A stretch of DNA of 64,000 nt. It comes from CBDFGK01 sp965247075 (GTDB lineage Bacteria > Pseudomonadota > Gammaproteobacteria > Pseudomonadales > Halieaceae). Below the pieces are notes generated by a model. That model did no database searches, had not been told where the DNA came from, and worked only from the letters and a program-made list of their open reading frames with translations. Position numbers and translations under genes: made by a program. The DNA lies in NCBI GenBank assembly GCA_965247075.1, contig CBDFGK010000003.1, positions 1,488,001 to 1,552,000 of the forward strand, written 5' to 3'. Shown in pieces: positions 25,547-35,378 of this stretch (positions are counted from its first letter, which is position 1; each line of letters starts with the position of its first letter).

Positions 25547-27778
25547 ATGACAAAAGTAGAGACCAGCTACCGGCCAACGCTCATCCCGGAGCAGGTTGAT
25601 GCCCTGGTACAGGGCCGCTGTCAGGATGTATTTTCTGTGCTCGGTCTGCACAGCAATCAGGATGGAAAGGGGCTGGTTGTACGCGCTCTGATTCCCTGGG
25701 CGGTGAGTGTCGCAGTTGTTGCTTGCGATTCCGGCCGTACCATTGCCAAACTGAATCGGGTTCATGAGGACGGACTGTTCGAAACGATTATGGCTCGTCG
25801 CAAGAATCTCTTCGACTATTATTTTCGGGTGGATACTGGAAGTGGTGTAGTAAACCTGGAGGACCCCTATCGGTTTCCCTCCTGTATGGATGATGGCGAT
25901 TTCTACTACTTCAACGAGGGCACGGAGGAAGCGGCCTGGCGCTATATGGGCGCTCACCAGCGCACGGTGGCGGGTGTCGATGGGGTATTGTTCGCAGTCT
26001 GGGCGCCTTGTGCCAGCCTTGTGTCGGTGGTGGGTGAATTCAATGGTTGGGATGGTCGCCGGCATGTGATGCGCAAGCACATCGCTGCCGGTGTGTGGGA
26101 ATTGTTTGTTCCCGCGCTGGAAAATTACACGCTATATAAGTACGAAATCACCGATGCCCAGGGGCAAAAGTTGCCATTGCGCTCAGACCCTTACGCCAAC
26201 TCCATGCAACACCCTCCCGAGACCGCCTCGCGGGTGGTGTTCGAGTCGGGATTCGACTGGCGTGACCAGCAGTGGATACAGCAGCGTGCGGCGCGGCAGA
26301 ATACCGGGCAAGCCGTTGCCATCTACGAGGTGCACGCCGGATCCTGGCGGCGCAAGAAGGATCAGGGTAATCGCTATTTCAGCTATCTGGAACTGGCAGA
26401 TGAATTGATTCCCTACGTGGTGGACATGGGGTTCACCCATATTCAGCTGATGCCCATCAGCGAGTACCCCTTTGATGGATCCTGGGGTTATCAGCCCGTG
26501 GGTATGTTTACACCCAGTATTCGCTTCGGCACGCCGGATGAGTTCCGCGAATTTGTCGATCGCTGCCACCAGCACGATATCGGTGTATTGCTGGATTGGG
26601 TTCCGGGCCATTTCCCCACCGACGAACACGGGCTGGGTAAATTTGACGGCAGTTGCCTGTACGAGCACGAGGACGTGAGCAAGGGGTTTCACCCGGACTG
26701 GAATACCCTGATCTACAACTATGGCCGCGGAGAAGTCATCAGCTACCTGTTGAGCAATGCGAACTACTGGCTGGATCAGTTTCACCTCGATGGCTTGCGG
26801 GTCGATGCGGTGGCCTCCATGCTCTATCTGGATTACAGCCGTAAGGAGGGCGAATGGATTTCCAACGAACAGGGTGGCCGCGAAAACCTGGAGGCCATTC
26901 ACGTATTGAAAACCGTCAATAGTCGGGTGAAAGCAACCAACCCCGGGGTGATCATGATCGCCGAGGAGTCGACCGCCTGGCCAGGTGTCTCCCGACCCTC
27001 GGAGGAGGGTGGCCTGGGTTTTGATTACAAGTGGAATATGGGCTGGATGAATGACAGTCTTGCGTACATGGAACGTGACCCGATACATCGGCAGTACCAC
27101 CACGATCAGATGACCTTTGGCATTGTTTACGCTTACAGCGAAAACTTCATATTGCCACTGAGCCACGACGAGGTCGTGCACGGCAAGGGCTCTCTGCTGG
27201 AGAAAATGCCGGGGGATGAGTGGCAACAATTTGCCAACTTGCGCGCGTATCTTGCTTTCATGTGGACACACCCGGGCAAGAAACTGCTGTTTATGGGGGG
27301 CGAGTTCGCCCAGAGAAAGGAGTGGAATCACGATACCGGGTTGGACTGGCAGTTGCTGGAGCATGAGAGTCACCGGGGCGTACAGACACTGGTCCGGGAT
27401 TTGAATCAGGTCTATCGGCGCATACCGGCGTTATACGAGCAGGATTGCGCCAGCCCGGGGTTTGAGTGGATTCAGGCCGACAACCACCGGCAGTCGGTCT
27501 TTGCCTGGCTTCGCCGCAGCAGCGATGGGGCCTCGGTAGTACTGGTAGTCGCCAATATGGCACCGACAACTCACGGCGATTACCGGGTGGGAGTCCCCTT
27601 CCCCGGCCGTTATATCGAGCGATTGAACACCGACAGTCAGCTCTATGGTGGCAGTAATGTCGGCAATACCGGCGGCGTGAATGCGGAGCATCATTCCGTA
27701 AACGACCAACCCTGCTCTATCCGGATGGCCGTGCCGCCCCTGGCGACTGTCGTGTTTGAGTGGCAGGGTGACGATTGA
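25547..27778 (+). CDS. glgB: 1,4-alpha-glucan branching enzyme
   Basis: 743 residues, a usual full length for the proteobacterial enzyme. Two N-terminal CBM48-type domains (about 15-115 and 120-225) precede a GH13 barrel: nucleophile Asp in DGLRVDAVASM, acid Glu in MIAEESTAWP, transition-state Asp in LSHDEVVHGKGS. It creates alpha-1,6 branches in glycogen. Strong AGGA site before the ATG; the stop overlaps glgX (TGATG). Confidence 0.97.
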   Translation: MTKVETSYRPTLIPEQVDALVQGRCQDVFSVLGLHSNQDGKGLVVRALIPWAVSVAVVACDSGRTIAKLNRVHEDGLFETIMARRKNLFDYYFRVDTGSGVVNLEDPYRFPSCMDDGDFYYFNEGTEEAAWRYMGAHQRTVAGVDGVLFAVWAPCASLVSVVGEFNGWDGRRHVMRKHIAAGVWELFVPALENYTLYKYEITDAQGQKLPLRSDPYANSMQHPPETASRVVFESGFDWRDQQWIQQRAARQNTGQAVAIYEVHAGSWRRKKDQGNRYFSYLELADELIPYVVDMGFTHIQLMPISEYPFDGSWGYQPVGMFTPSIRFGTPDEFREFVDRCHQHDIGVLLDWVPGHFPTDEHGLGKFDGSCLYEHEDVSKGFHPDWNTLIYNYGRGEVISYLLSNANYWLDQFHLDGLRVDAVASMLYLDYSRKEGEWISNEQGGRENLEAIHVLKTVNSRVKATNPGVIMIAEESTAWPGVSRPSEEGGLGFDYKWNMGWMNDSLAYMERDPIHRQYHHDQMTFGIVYAYSENFILPLSHDEVVHGKGSLLEKMPGDEWQQFANLRAYLAFMWTHPGKKLLFMGGEFAQRKEWNHDTGLDWQLLEHESHRGVQTLVRDLNQVYRRIPALYEQDCASPGFEWIQADNHRQSVFAWLRRSSDGASVVLVVANMAPTTHGDYRVGVPFPGRYIERLNTDSQLYGGSNVGNTGGVNAEHHSVNDQPCSIRMAVPPLATVVFEWQGDD

Positions 27779-29913
27779 TGGGCATGGGGAAGCAGCAGAT
27801 TACAGCCGGGGATCCCCATACCCTGGGTGCCGGCTGTGACGATCACGGCACCAACTTCGCATTGTTTTCGGCCCATGCCGAACGGGTGGAACTGTGCCTG
27901 TACGACCCCACGGGGACCACGGAAACTGGCCGTTATACCCTGCCCGAAAACAACCACCATGTCTGGCATGGCTTTGTTCCGGGTGTAAAGCCCGGTGACT
28001 GTTATGGCTACCGCGTTCACGGCGCTTACGAGCCGCACTCGGGACACCGGTTCAACCCGCACAAGTTGCTGCTGGATCCCTATGCGCGCCAGTTGCAGGG
28101 TGACTTTAGCTGGCATGATGCGCATTTTGGTTATGCCAGGACCAGTGCGGAGCAGGATCTGAGCTTCGACCAGGCAGACAATGCCCAATGGATGCCCAAG
28201 GCGGTGGTGACAGCACCGCAGCATTGCCCGCAGAATCTCGGGGGGTGGACGACACCCTGGTCCCGGACCGTGATCTATGAGACCCATGTACGCGGATTTA
28301 CCATGCTGCACCCGGATCTTCCGGAGAACCTGCGGGGAACGTTTGCAGGCCTGTCTCAACCCCAGATCATAGATTATATAAAAGCGCTGGGTATCAGCAG
28401 TGTTGAATTAATGCCGGTACAGGGGTTTATCGATGAACACTTTTTACATCAAAAGGGCCTGCGGAATTACTGGGGTTATAACACGCTGAGTTTCTTTGCA
28501 CCCCACGCCGCCTACCTCGCGGGAAGTGATGCGATGGAGTTTCGCCACATGGTCGATAGCTTTCACGAGGCTGGCCTGGAGGTGATACTGGACGTGGTCT
28601 ACAACCACACGGCGGAGGGTGGCCACCTCGGTCCCACCTTGAGTTTCCGGGGTATAGACAACGCCTCCTATTATCGATTGCAGCCCTCGGACAACCGCTT
28701 TTACATTAACGACACAGGGTGTGGCAATACGCTGAACATCAGTCACCCGAGGGTGCTGCAACTGGTGATGGATAGCCTGCGCTACTGGGTGGAGGTGATG
28801 GGTGTGGATGGTTTCCGGTTCGATCTCGCGCCCATTCTCGGACGCGATCCCCGAGGCTTTAATCAACGCCACGGTTTTTTCCAGGCCATTTCCCAGGATC
28901 CGCTATTGTCCAGAATCAAGCTGATCGCCGAGCCCTGGGACATAGGCCCGGGCGGTTATCAGTTGGGTGGTTTCCCCGCCGGCTGGAGTGAATGGAACGA
29001 CCGCTACCGCGATACGGTTCGTCAATTCTGGCGCGGAGATCCCGGGGTGATGCCGGAGTTCGCGAGGCGGCTACACGGCTCCAGCGACCTGTTCGAATAT
29101 GGGGGGCGCAGGCCGACCGCCAGTATCAATTTTGTCGCCAGTCACGATGGTTTTACCGTGCATGACCTGGTCAGTTACCGGCTTCGTCACAACCTGGACA
29201 ATGGCGAAGAGAACCGCGACGGTCACCGGACCAATTACAGCGAAAATTACGGCGTAGAAGGCCCGACGGATATTGCCGGTATTCGCGATTTGCGACTTCG
29301 CCAGCACAGGAACCTTGTGACCACGCTGCTGGTTTCCCAGGGGGTACCGATGTTGCTGGCCGGCGATGAACTGGGGCGTAGCCAGGGTGGTAATAACAAC
29401 GCGTACTGCCAGGACAATATGGTCAACTGGCTGGACTGGCAAATGCTGGACGACCATCCGTCAGGGTTGCTTGAATTTACCCGTGAGCTGGTAAAATTGC
29501 GCCAGAGGTACAAGGTGCTGCGCTTTTCCGGCTATGTCCATGTTTCAAGGCAACCTGGCGAGCCCGGTATTCACTGGCTGAATCACGACGGCGAGGAGAT
29601 GCGCGACGAGCATTGGCATGAACACCAGAACCATTTACTGGGTTACTTGCTGATCGGTGAATCGGACCGTCTTGCCGGTGGCGCGGACAAGTTGCTGGTT
29701 ATTTTCAACAACGGGGAAACCGATGCAGACTTTGGTTTGCCGGAACAAGGCGAAGAAACTCACTGGCAACTCCTGCTCGACACGTCGACTGACACCAGTG
29801 CTTACGGCACCGCGCTCGTGGAAAATGGCAATGCTGCAAGGATACAGGCGCGGTCGATTAAAATTTACCTTGCAGCGATAGCCTGCGGGGTTCAAAAGGA
29901 TAGTAATTCATGA
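27778..29913 (+). CDS. glgX: Glycogen debranching enzyme (isoamylase type)
   Basis: 711 residues from the ATG at 27778, which overlaps the glgB stop by one base (a TTG at 27775 is also in frame). CBM48 domain first, then GH13 barrel with VIYETHVRGFT, VVYNHTAEGG, DGFRFDLAPILGRD (nucleophile), IAEPWDIG (acid) and FVASHDGFTVHD. It removes short branches left by glycogen phosphorylase. The stop overlaps glgP (ATGA). Confidence 0.96.
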   Translation: MGMGKQQITAGDPHTLGAGCDDHGTNFALFSAHAERVELCLYDPTGTTETGRYTLPENNHHVWHGFVPGVKPGDCYGYRVHGAYEPHSGHRFNPHKLLLDPYARQLQGDFSWHDAHFGYARTSAEQDLSFDQADNAQWMPKAVVTAPQHCPQNLGGWTTPWSRTVIYETHVRGFTMLHPDLPENLRGTFAGLSQPQIIDYIKALGISSVELMPVQGFIDEHFLHQKGLRNYWGYNTLSFFAPHAAYLAGSDAMEFRHMVDSFHEAGLEVILDVVYNHTAEGGHLGPTLSFRGIDNASYYRLQPSDNRFYINDTGCGNTLNISHPRVLQLVMDSLRYWVEVMGVDGFRFDLAPILGRDPRGFNQRHGFFQAISQDPLLSRIKLIAEPWDIGPGGYQLGGFPAGWSEWNDRYRDTVRQFWRGDPGVMPEFARRLHGSSDLFEYGGRRPTASINFVASHDGFTVHDLVSYRLRHNLDNGEENRDGHRTNYSENYGVEGPTDIAGIRDLRLRQHRNLVTTLLVSQGVPMLLAGDELGRSQGGNNNAYCQDNMVNWLDWQMLDDHPSGLLEFTRELVKLRQRYKVLRFSGYVHVSRQPGEPGIHWLNHDGEEMRDEHWHEHQNHLLGYLLIGESDRLAGGADKLLVIFNNGETDADFGLPEQGEETHWQLLLDTSTDTSAYGTALVENGNAARIQARSIKIYLAAIACGVQKDSNS

Positions 29914-32393
29914 ATGAATCTTTGCAACAAAGTGATATGAACGCAGCTGACAGCTTAGCTCCGCTGGGCATGGACGATTCTGAAATCAGTCGCGATCTGC
30001 AACGGCACTTCGCCCTGACTTTAGGCCGCGACGACACCGATGATACGCATCACTACCTCTATACCGCTCTGGCACTGACCGTGCGAGATCGCCTGGTCGA
30101 GCGCTGGCGCGCGACGCGCGATCGCTACCGGGAGCAAAAGCCGAAGCGCATCAATTACCTGTCACTGGAGTTCCTGATGGGGCGTACGTTGAATAACGCT
30201 GTCCTTAATCTCGATCTGGAGGAGTCAGTGCGCAATGCACTGAAGCAATACGCCTGTCAGCTCGAGACCGTGGAGCAGGAGGAGCTGGATGCGGGCCTGG
30301 GCAACGGCGGCCTCGGTCGACTGGCAGCCTGTTTCCTGGACAGCTGTGCCAGCCTCGAGTTGCCGGTTACCGGCTATGGCATTCGCTATGAGTTTGGCAT
30401 GTTCCACCAGAAGATCGAGAATGGCTATCAGCTGGAGAGCCCCGATCGTTGGTTACGCAATGGCAATCCCTGGGAAATCGAGAGTCCGGAAAACGCCTGC
30501 ACCGTGAAATTCTTCGGTCACACGGAGTTCTATACCGATCGTCAAGGCATCGAACGAGCCCGCTGGGTGAACAGTCGCGACGTTCTGGCCATACCCTATG
30601 ACCTGCCCATACCCGGGTATCGCAATGAAACAGTCAACACGCTTCGACTGTGGAAATCCGAGGCCACCGACGAATTCAATTTCGATGAATTCACCGCCGG
30701 CAGTTATACCGACGCCGTGGCGGCGAAGAATCTCGCTGAGCAGATCAGCATGGTGCTATACCCGAACGATAGCAGTGAAAATGGCAAGGAGTTGCGGCTT
30801 CGCCAACAGTACTTCCTGGCGTCCGCCAGCCTGCAGGACGTGTTGCGACGTTGGGTAAAACACAACGGCGCCGATTTCAGTCAATTCGCCGAGAAAAACG
30901 CTTTCCAGTTAAACGACACCCACCCGACGGTTGCGGTGGCGGAACTGATGCGTCTGTTGATGGATGAGCATTTTCACACCTGGGAGGACGCCTGGGAGAT
31001 AACTCGAAAAACCATGGCTTACACCAACCACACACTGCTGCCGGAAGCGCTGGAAATGTGGCCGGTAAAATTGTTTGGCGACCTGCTGCCCCGGATCCTG
31101 GACATTATTTACGAGATTAATGCGCGTTTTCTGGTGGATGTGTCTCGGCACTGGCCCGGTGACCTGGAGCGCCGGCGAAGGATGTCCATAATCCAGGAAG
31201 GTGAGCAACCGATGGTGCGAATGGCCTACCTTGCGATTGCCGGTAGTTATTCGGTAAATGGTGTGGCGGCTCTCCATACAGATCTGTTAAAGAGCGGGTT
31301 GTTCAGCGATTTTTATCAGTTGTGGCCGAAAAAATTCAACAATAAGACCAATGGTGTCACGCCGCGGCGCTGGTTGGCTCACTGCAATCCGACCCTGAAA
31401 GCGCTGATCAGCGACTTCATCGGCGAGCAGTGGATAGCGGATCTCGATCAGTTAGAGCAGCTCGCGCCACTGGTAGACAGCGAGGATTTTCGGTCGCGCT
31501 GGAAAGCGGTCAAGCACGATAACAAGGTGACCTTGACGGAGTTCGTGGAGCGTGACTGCGGTGTTATGTTCGACCCGGAGATGCTGTTCGATGTGCAGGT
31601 TAAACGCATACACGAGTACAAACGGCAGTTGCTGAATATACTCCATGTTATCCACCTCTACGACCGAATCTCTCGCGGTGACACTGCGGGCATGCAGCCT
31701 CGCTGCGTGCTGATCGGGGGCAAGGCCGCGCCCGGTTACGAGATGGCCAGGACTATTATCAAACTGATTAATAGCGTCGCCGATGTCATCAACCGCGATC
31801 CCCGTTGTGAGCAGTGGCTGCGAGTCGCTTTCCTGCCCGATTACCGGGTGACGGCCATGGAGGTCATCTGTCCGGGGACCGATTTATCTGAGCAGATTTC
31901 CACCGCCGGCAAGGAGGCCTCTGGTACCGGTAATATGAAGTTTATGATGAACGGCGCACTGACAGTGGGTACCCGGGACGGGGCCAATGTCGAGATTCTC
32001 GAGGCAGTGGGCGAGGAGAATTTCTTCCTGTTCGGCCTCGATGCCGCGCAGGTGGTTGAAGTCCGCAAGCACTACGATCCCGCGGCAATGATCGACGCTG
32101 ACGAAGATTTTTCGCGAGTAATGAAACTGATTGAATCCGGGCACTTCAACCTGTTTGAACCGGGAATATTCGACAGCGTGATCGCCTCCGTTCGCAGCTG
32201 TGACGATGCCTGGGTGACCGCGGCTGATTTCCGCAGTTACCTCGAGGCGCAGCAGTGCGTTGGCAAGGCCTACCGGGACGCGGATTCCTGGGTGCGCAAG
32301 AGTATCCTCAACACGGCCGCCAGCGGCCGTTTTTCCAGTGACCGGACAATCTGTGAGTATCACCGGGACATCTGGCTAAGAAATGTTGACTAG
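29910..32393 (+). CDS. glgP: Glycogen/maltodextrin phosphorylase
   Basis: 827 residues, full length. GT35 features: NYLSLEFLMGRTL, GLGNGGLGRLAACFLDS, NDTHPTVAVAELMR, VKRIHEYKRQLLN, and PLP Lys677 in EASGTGNMKFMMNG. It cleaves terminal alpha-1,4 glucose to glucose-1-phosphate. ATGA overlap with glgX puts it in the same transcript. Confidence 0.97.
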   Translation: MNESLQQSDMNAADSLAPLGMDDSEISRDLQRHFALTLGRDDTDDTHHYLYTALALTVRDRLVERWRATRDRYREQKPKRINYLSLEFLMGRTLNNAVLNLDLEESVRNALKQYACQLETVEQEELDAGLGNGGLGRLAACFLDSCASLELPVTGYGIRYEFGMFHQKIENGYQLESPDRWLRNGNPWEIESPENACTVKFFGHTEFYTDRQGIERARWVNSRDVLAIPYDLPIPGYRNETVNTLRLWKSEATDEFNFDEFTAGSYTDAVAAKNLAEQISMVLYPNDSSENGKELRLRQQYFLASASLQDVLRRWVKHNGADFSQFAEKNAFQLNDTHPTVAVAELMRLLMDEHFHTWEDAWEITRKTMAYTNHTLLPEALEMWPVKLFGDLLPRILDIIYEINARFLVDVSRHWPGDLERRRRMSIIQEGEQPMVRMAYLAIAGSYSVNGVAALHTDLLKSGLFSDFYQLWPKKFNNKTNGVTPRRWLAHCNPTLKALISDFIGEQWIADLDQLEQLAPLVDSEDFRSRWKAVKHDNKVTLTEFVERDCGVMFDPEMLFDVQVKRIHEYKRQLLNILHVIHLYDRISRGDTAGMQPRCVLIGGKAAPGYEMARTIIKLINSVADVINRDPRCEQWLRVAFLPDYRVTAMEVICPGTDLSEQISTAGKEASGTGNMKFMMNGALTVGTRDGANVEILEAVGEENFFLFGLDAAQVVEVRKHYDPAAMIDADEDFSRVMKLIESGHFNLFEPGIFDSVIASVRSCDDAWVTAADFRSYLEAQQCVGKAYRDADSWVRKSILNTAASGRFSSDRTICEYHRDIWLRNVD

Positions 32394-32437
32394 AATTACC
32401 TTGTAATTTGCCTGGGAAACCAGTCGAGGAGCTTCAA

Positions 32438-33706
32438 ATGCAAAATCAAAATCCCCGCTATGTAAGTAGTCTGACCAAGGACACCATGGCTCTCGTGTTG
32501 GCTGGCGGGCGCGGCTCACGCCTGTACGAGCTCACGGATTGGCGCGCCAAACCGGCACTCTATTTCGGAGGTAAATATCGCATTGTGGATTTTCCCCTGT
32601 CCAACTGTATCAACTCGGGAATCCGCCGGGTTGGGGTCCTGACCCAGTACAAGGCGCATTCGTTGGTTCGCCATCTGGTGCGCGGCTGGAGCCACTTCAA
32701 GAAAGAACTGGGTGAGTTTGTGGAAATTCTGCCCGCTTCACAACGCTATTCAGAGGACTGGTATCAGGGAACCGCTGATGCGATCTATCAGAACCTGGAC
32801 ATTATTCGTTCGGAAAAGCCCAAATATGTGCTAGTGCTGTCGGGTGACCATGTATACAAGATGGATTACGGGACTATGCTGGTGGACCATGTGGAGAAGG
32901 GCGCGGATATGACGGTTTCTTGCCTGGAGGTGCCGATTGAAGAAGCGGCCAAAGCCTACGGGGTGATGAAGGTCAATGAAAATAACCGGGTGATTGGCTT
33001 CGAAGAGAAACCTGAGCATCCATCCCCGATCCCGGGAGAGCCGGGTTTTACCCTGGCATCGATGGGCAACTATATTTTTAACACCGGGTTCCTGTTCGAG
33101 CAGTTGCTGCAGGATTCGCGAAATGCCGGTTCCTCACATGATTTTGGCAACGATATTATCCCCTCAATTATTGATCAATATAATGTCAATGCGTTTCCTT
33201 TCCGCGACCCGGAGACCAATGAGCGTGCCTATTGGCGCGACGTGGGTACGCTGGATGCCTTCTGGCAGGCCAATATGGAACTGATTTCCACCGCCCCGCC
33301 GTTCGATATTTATGAGGCCGGTTGGCCCCTGTGGACCTACCAGGAACAGTTGCCGCCGGCAAAGTTCGTCTTTGATCTCGATGATCGTCGCGGTATGGCA
33401 GTGGACTCCATGGTCTCTGGTGGCTGTATCATCTCAGGCGCCACATTGAGAAAATCACTGCTCTTCAGCCATGTCCATGTTCACTCCTATACGGAGATCG
33501 AGGAGGCCGTGGTGTTGCCGGGTGTGCGAATTGGGCGCGGCTGTAAGATACGCAAGGTGATTATCGACCGGGGTTGTAATATCCCCGCAGGCTCAGTCAT
33601 CGGTTACGACCACGAGCAGGATCGCGCCAACGGGTTTCGCGTAACCGATACTGGAGTGGTGTTGATTACCCGCGGAATGCTCGGGCAGGTCGAAGGTTAT
33701 GCCTAG
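32438..33706 (+). CDS. glgC: Glucose-1-phosphate adenylyltransferase
   Basis: 422 residues from the ATG at 32438, which has a GAGGAG site; earlier in-frame codons lack one. Nucleotide-binding LAGGRGSRLYELTDWRAKPA, YQGTADAIYQNLD, LSGDHVYKMDY, GFEEKP and a C-terminal left-handed beta-helix (about 300-400) for allosteric control. It makes ADP-glucose, the committed donor for GlgA. Confidence 0.97.
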   Translation: MQNQNPRYVSSLTKDTMALVLAGGRGSRLYELTDWRAKPALYFGGKYRIVDFPLSNCINSGIRRVGVLTQYKAHSLVRHLVRGWSHFKKELGEFVEILPASQRYSEDWYQGTADAIYQNLDIIRSEKPKYVLVLSGDHVYKMDYGTMLVDHVEKGADMTVSCLEVPIEEAAKAYGVMKVNENNRVIGFEEKPEHPSPIPGEPGFTLASMGNYIFNTGFLFEQLLQDSRNAGSSHDFGNDIIPSIIDQYNVNAFPFRDPETNERAYWRDVGTLDAFWQANMELISTAPPFDIYEAGWPLWTYQEQLPPAKFVFDLDDRRGMAVDSMVSGGCIISGATLRKSLLFSHVHVHSYTEIEEAVVLPGVRIGRGCKIRKVIIDRGCNIPAGSVIGYDHEQDRANGFRVTDTGVVLITRGMLGQVEGYA

Positions 33707-33730
33707 GCACAGGATTGGGAGATAGATGCA

Positions 33731-35365
33731 ATGAATGTCATAACAGTTGAAACAAGTCCATTTGATGGCCAGAAGCCTGGGACCTCGGGGCTACGTAAAA
33801 AAGTACGCGAATTTCAGCAGCCGGGCTATCTGGAGAATTTTGTTCAGTCGATTTTCAACACCTTGGGTGATTGCGAGGGAAAGACCCTGGTGGTTGGCGG
33901 CGATGGGCGCTACTACAATAGCCATGCGATCCAGGTGATTGTCCGGATGGCAGTGGCCAACGGCTTTGCGAAGCTATTGGTCGGCCAGGGAGGCCTGTTG
34001 TCCACGCCTGCTACCTCCTGCGTCATACGAAAGTACCGGGCTTGCGGCGGTATTGTCCTTTCGGCCAGTCACAATCCTGCCGGACCCGACGAAGATTTTG
34101 GCATCAAATTCAATGGCGCAAACGGCGGGCCGGCAAGCGAATCGATAACCGATCAAATTTACCAGGGCACAACCAGCATCGACAGCTACCGCACCGTGGC
34201 AGCGAAAGACCTGGATCTGGATCAGGTTGGCGAACTGCAAGTCGGCGATACCACGGTGGAGATCATCGATTCGGTCAGCGACTACGTGGAGTTGATGGAG
34301 ACGATCTTTGATTTTACGAAGATTGCGGCGTTGGTGGGCAATGCCCGTTTCCATATGTGCTTCGACGCGATGCATGCGGTGACCGGGCCTTATGCGATCG
34401 AAATTCTCGAAAATCGGTTGGGAGCTGCCCCCGGCACAGTGATAAACGGGCAGCCGCTGGAGGATTTTGGCGGCGGCCACCCCGACCCCAACCTGGTGCA
34501 TGCCCACGAACTGGTGGCGCGCATGAACAGCGATGAGCCCATGGCTTTCGGTGCCGCATCGGATGGCGACGGAGATCGCAATATGGTGTTGGGCAGCGGA
34601 TTTTATATCAACCCCAGCGACAGCCTGGCGGTGTTGGCCGCCAATGCCAAACTGGTGCCCGGGTACAAAGGGGGCTTGTCGGGAGTGGCGCGTTCCATGC
34701 CCACCAGTCGCGCGGTGGATCGAGTCGCCGCCGCCCTGGATATTCCCTGCTACGAAACTCCCACCGGCTGGAAATATTTTGGCAACCTGATGGACGCCGG
34801 AAAAATCTCCCTCTGTGGCGAGGAGAGTTTTGGTACCGGGTCCGACCACGTCCGTGAAAAGGACGGTCTGTGGGCGGTACTGTTCTGGCTCAATATTATT
34901 GCCGAATCGGGGCAGCCGGCGCGTTCTCTTGTACGCGATCACTGGCAGCGCTATGGGCGCGATTACTTTTCGCGACATGATTACGAGGGAGTGGACAGTG
35001 ATGCGGCCAGGCAGATGATCGATGGCTTGCGCGACCGACTGGATTCATTGCCGGGGCAGGAAGTGGCAGGCCTGGTGGTGGAATCCGCCGACGATTTTCA
35101 TTACCGCGACCCGGTCGATGCAAGTGAAAGCTCCGGCCAGGGCCTGCGTATCTACCTCTCCAACGGAGGGCGTATTGTGTTGCGCCTGTCTGGTACGGGT
35201 ACTTCCGGAGCCACATTACGAGTCTATTTTGACAGTTACCAGAGGGATCCGGGGTTGCTTGGGCAGGACCCGCAGAGAGCTCTCGCAGACTTGATCAGTG
35301 CCGCTGACCAACTGGCAGGAATCAGGGAATTGACCGGCCGTGAAAAGCCTGACGTCATTACCTGA
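33731..35365 (+). CDS. pgm: Phosphoglucomutase (alpha-D-glucose type)
   Basis: 544 residues, four-domain alpha-phosphohexomutase. Catalytic phosphoserine S113 in SASHNP, metal loop DGDGDRN near 278, sugar loop GEESFGTGSDH near 360, and phosphate loop RLSGTGTSGATLR near 480. It interconverts glucose-6-phosphate and glucose-1-phosphate, linking glk to glgC. 24 bp after glgC. Confidence 0.96.
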   Translation: MNVITVETSPFDGQKPGTSGLRKKVREFQQPGYLENFVQSIFNTLGDCEGKTLVVGGDGRYYNSHAIQVIVRMAVANGFAKLLVGQGGLLSTPATSCVIRKYRACGGIVLSASHNPAGPDEDFGIKFNGANGGPASESITDQIYQGTTSIDSYRTVAAKDLDLDQVGELQVGDTTVEIIDSVSDYVELMETIFDFTKIAALVGNARFHMCFDAMHAVTGPYAIEILENRLGAAPGTVINGQPLEDFGGGHPDPNLVHAHELVARMNSDEPMAFGAASDGDGDRNMVLGSGFYINPSDSLAVLAANAKLVPGYKGGLSGVARSMPTSRAVDRVAAALDIPCYETPTGWKYFGNLMDAGKISLCGEESFGTGSDHVREKDGLWAVLFWLNIIAESGQPARSLVRDHWQRYGRDYFSRHDYEGVDSDAARQMIDGLRDRLDSLPGQEVAGLVVESADDFHYRDPVDASESSGQGLRIYLSNGGRIVLRLSGTGTSGATLRVYFDSYQRDPGLLGQDPQRALADLISAADQLAGIRELTGREKPDVIT

Positions 35366-35378
35366 TAGTGGATACGAA

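Noticed and set aside
25178..26080. 300-codon minus-strand frame spanning the end of glk and start of glgB
   Set aside because: Crosses two confirmed genes and an intergenic region in antisense; no ribosome-binding site or family.
26183..27373. Long open frame of 396 codons antisense to glgB
   Set aside because: Lies wholly within glgB on the other strand, with composition expected of the complement of a GC-rich gene; no domain recognised.
33974..34978. Open frame of 334 codons antisense to pgm
   Set aside because: Complete shadow of a well-conserved gene, rich in His/Arg/Gly, no motif.
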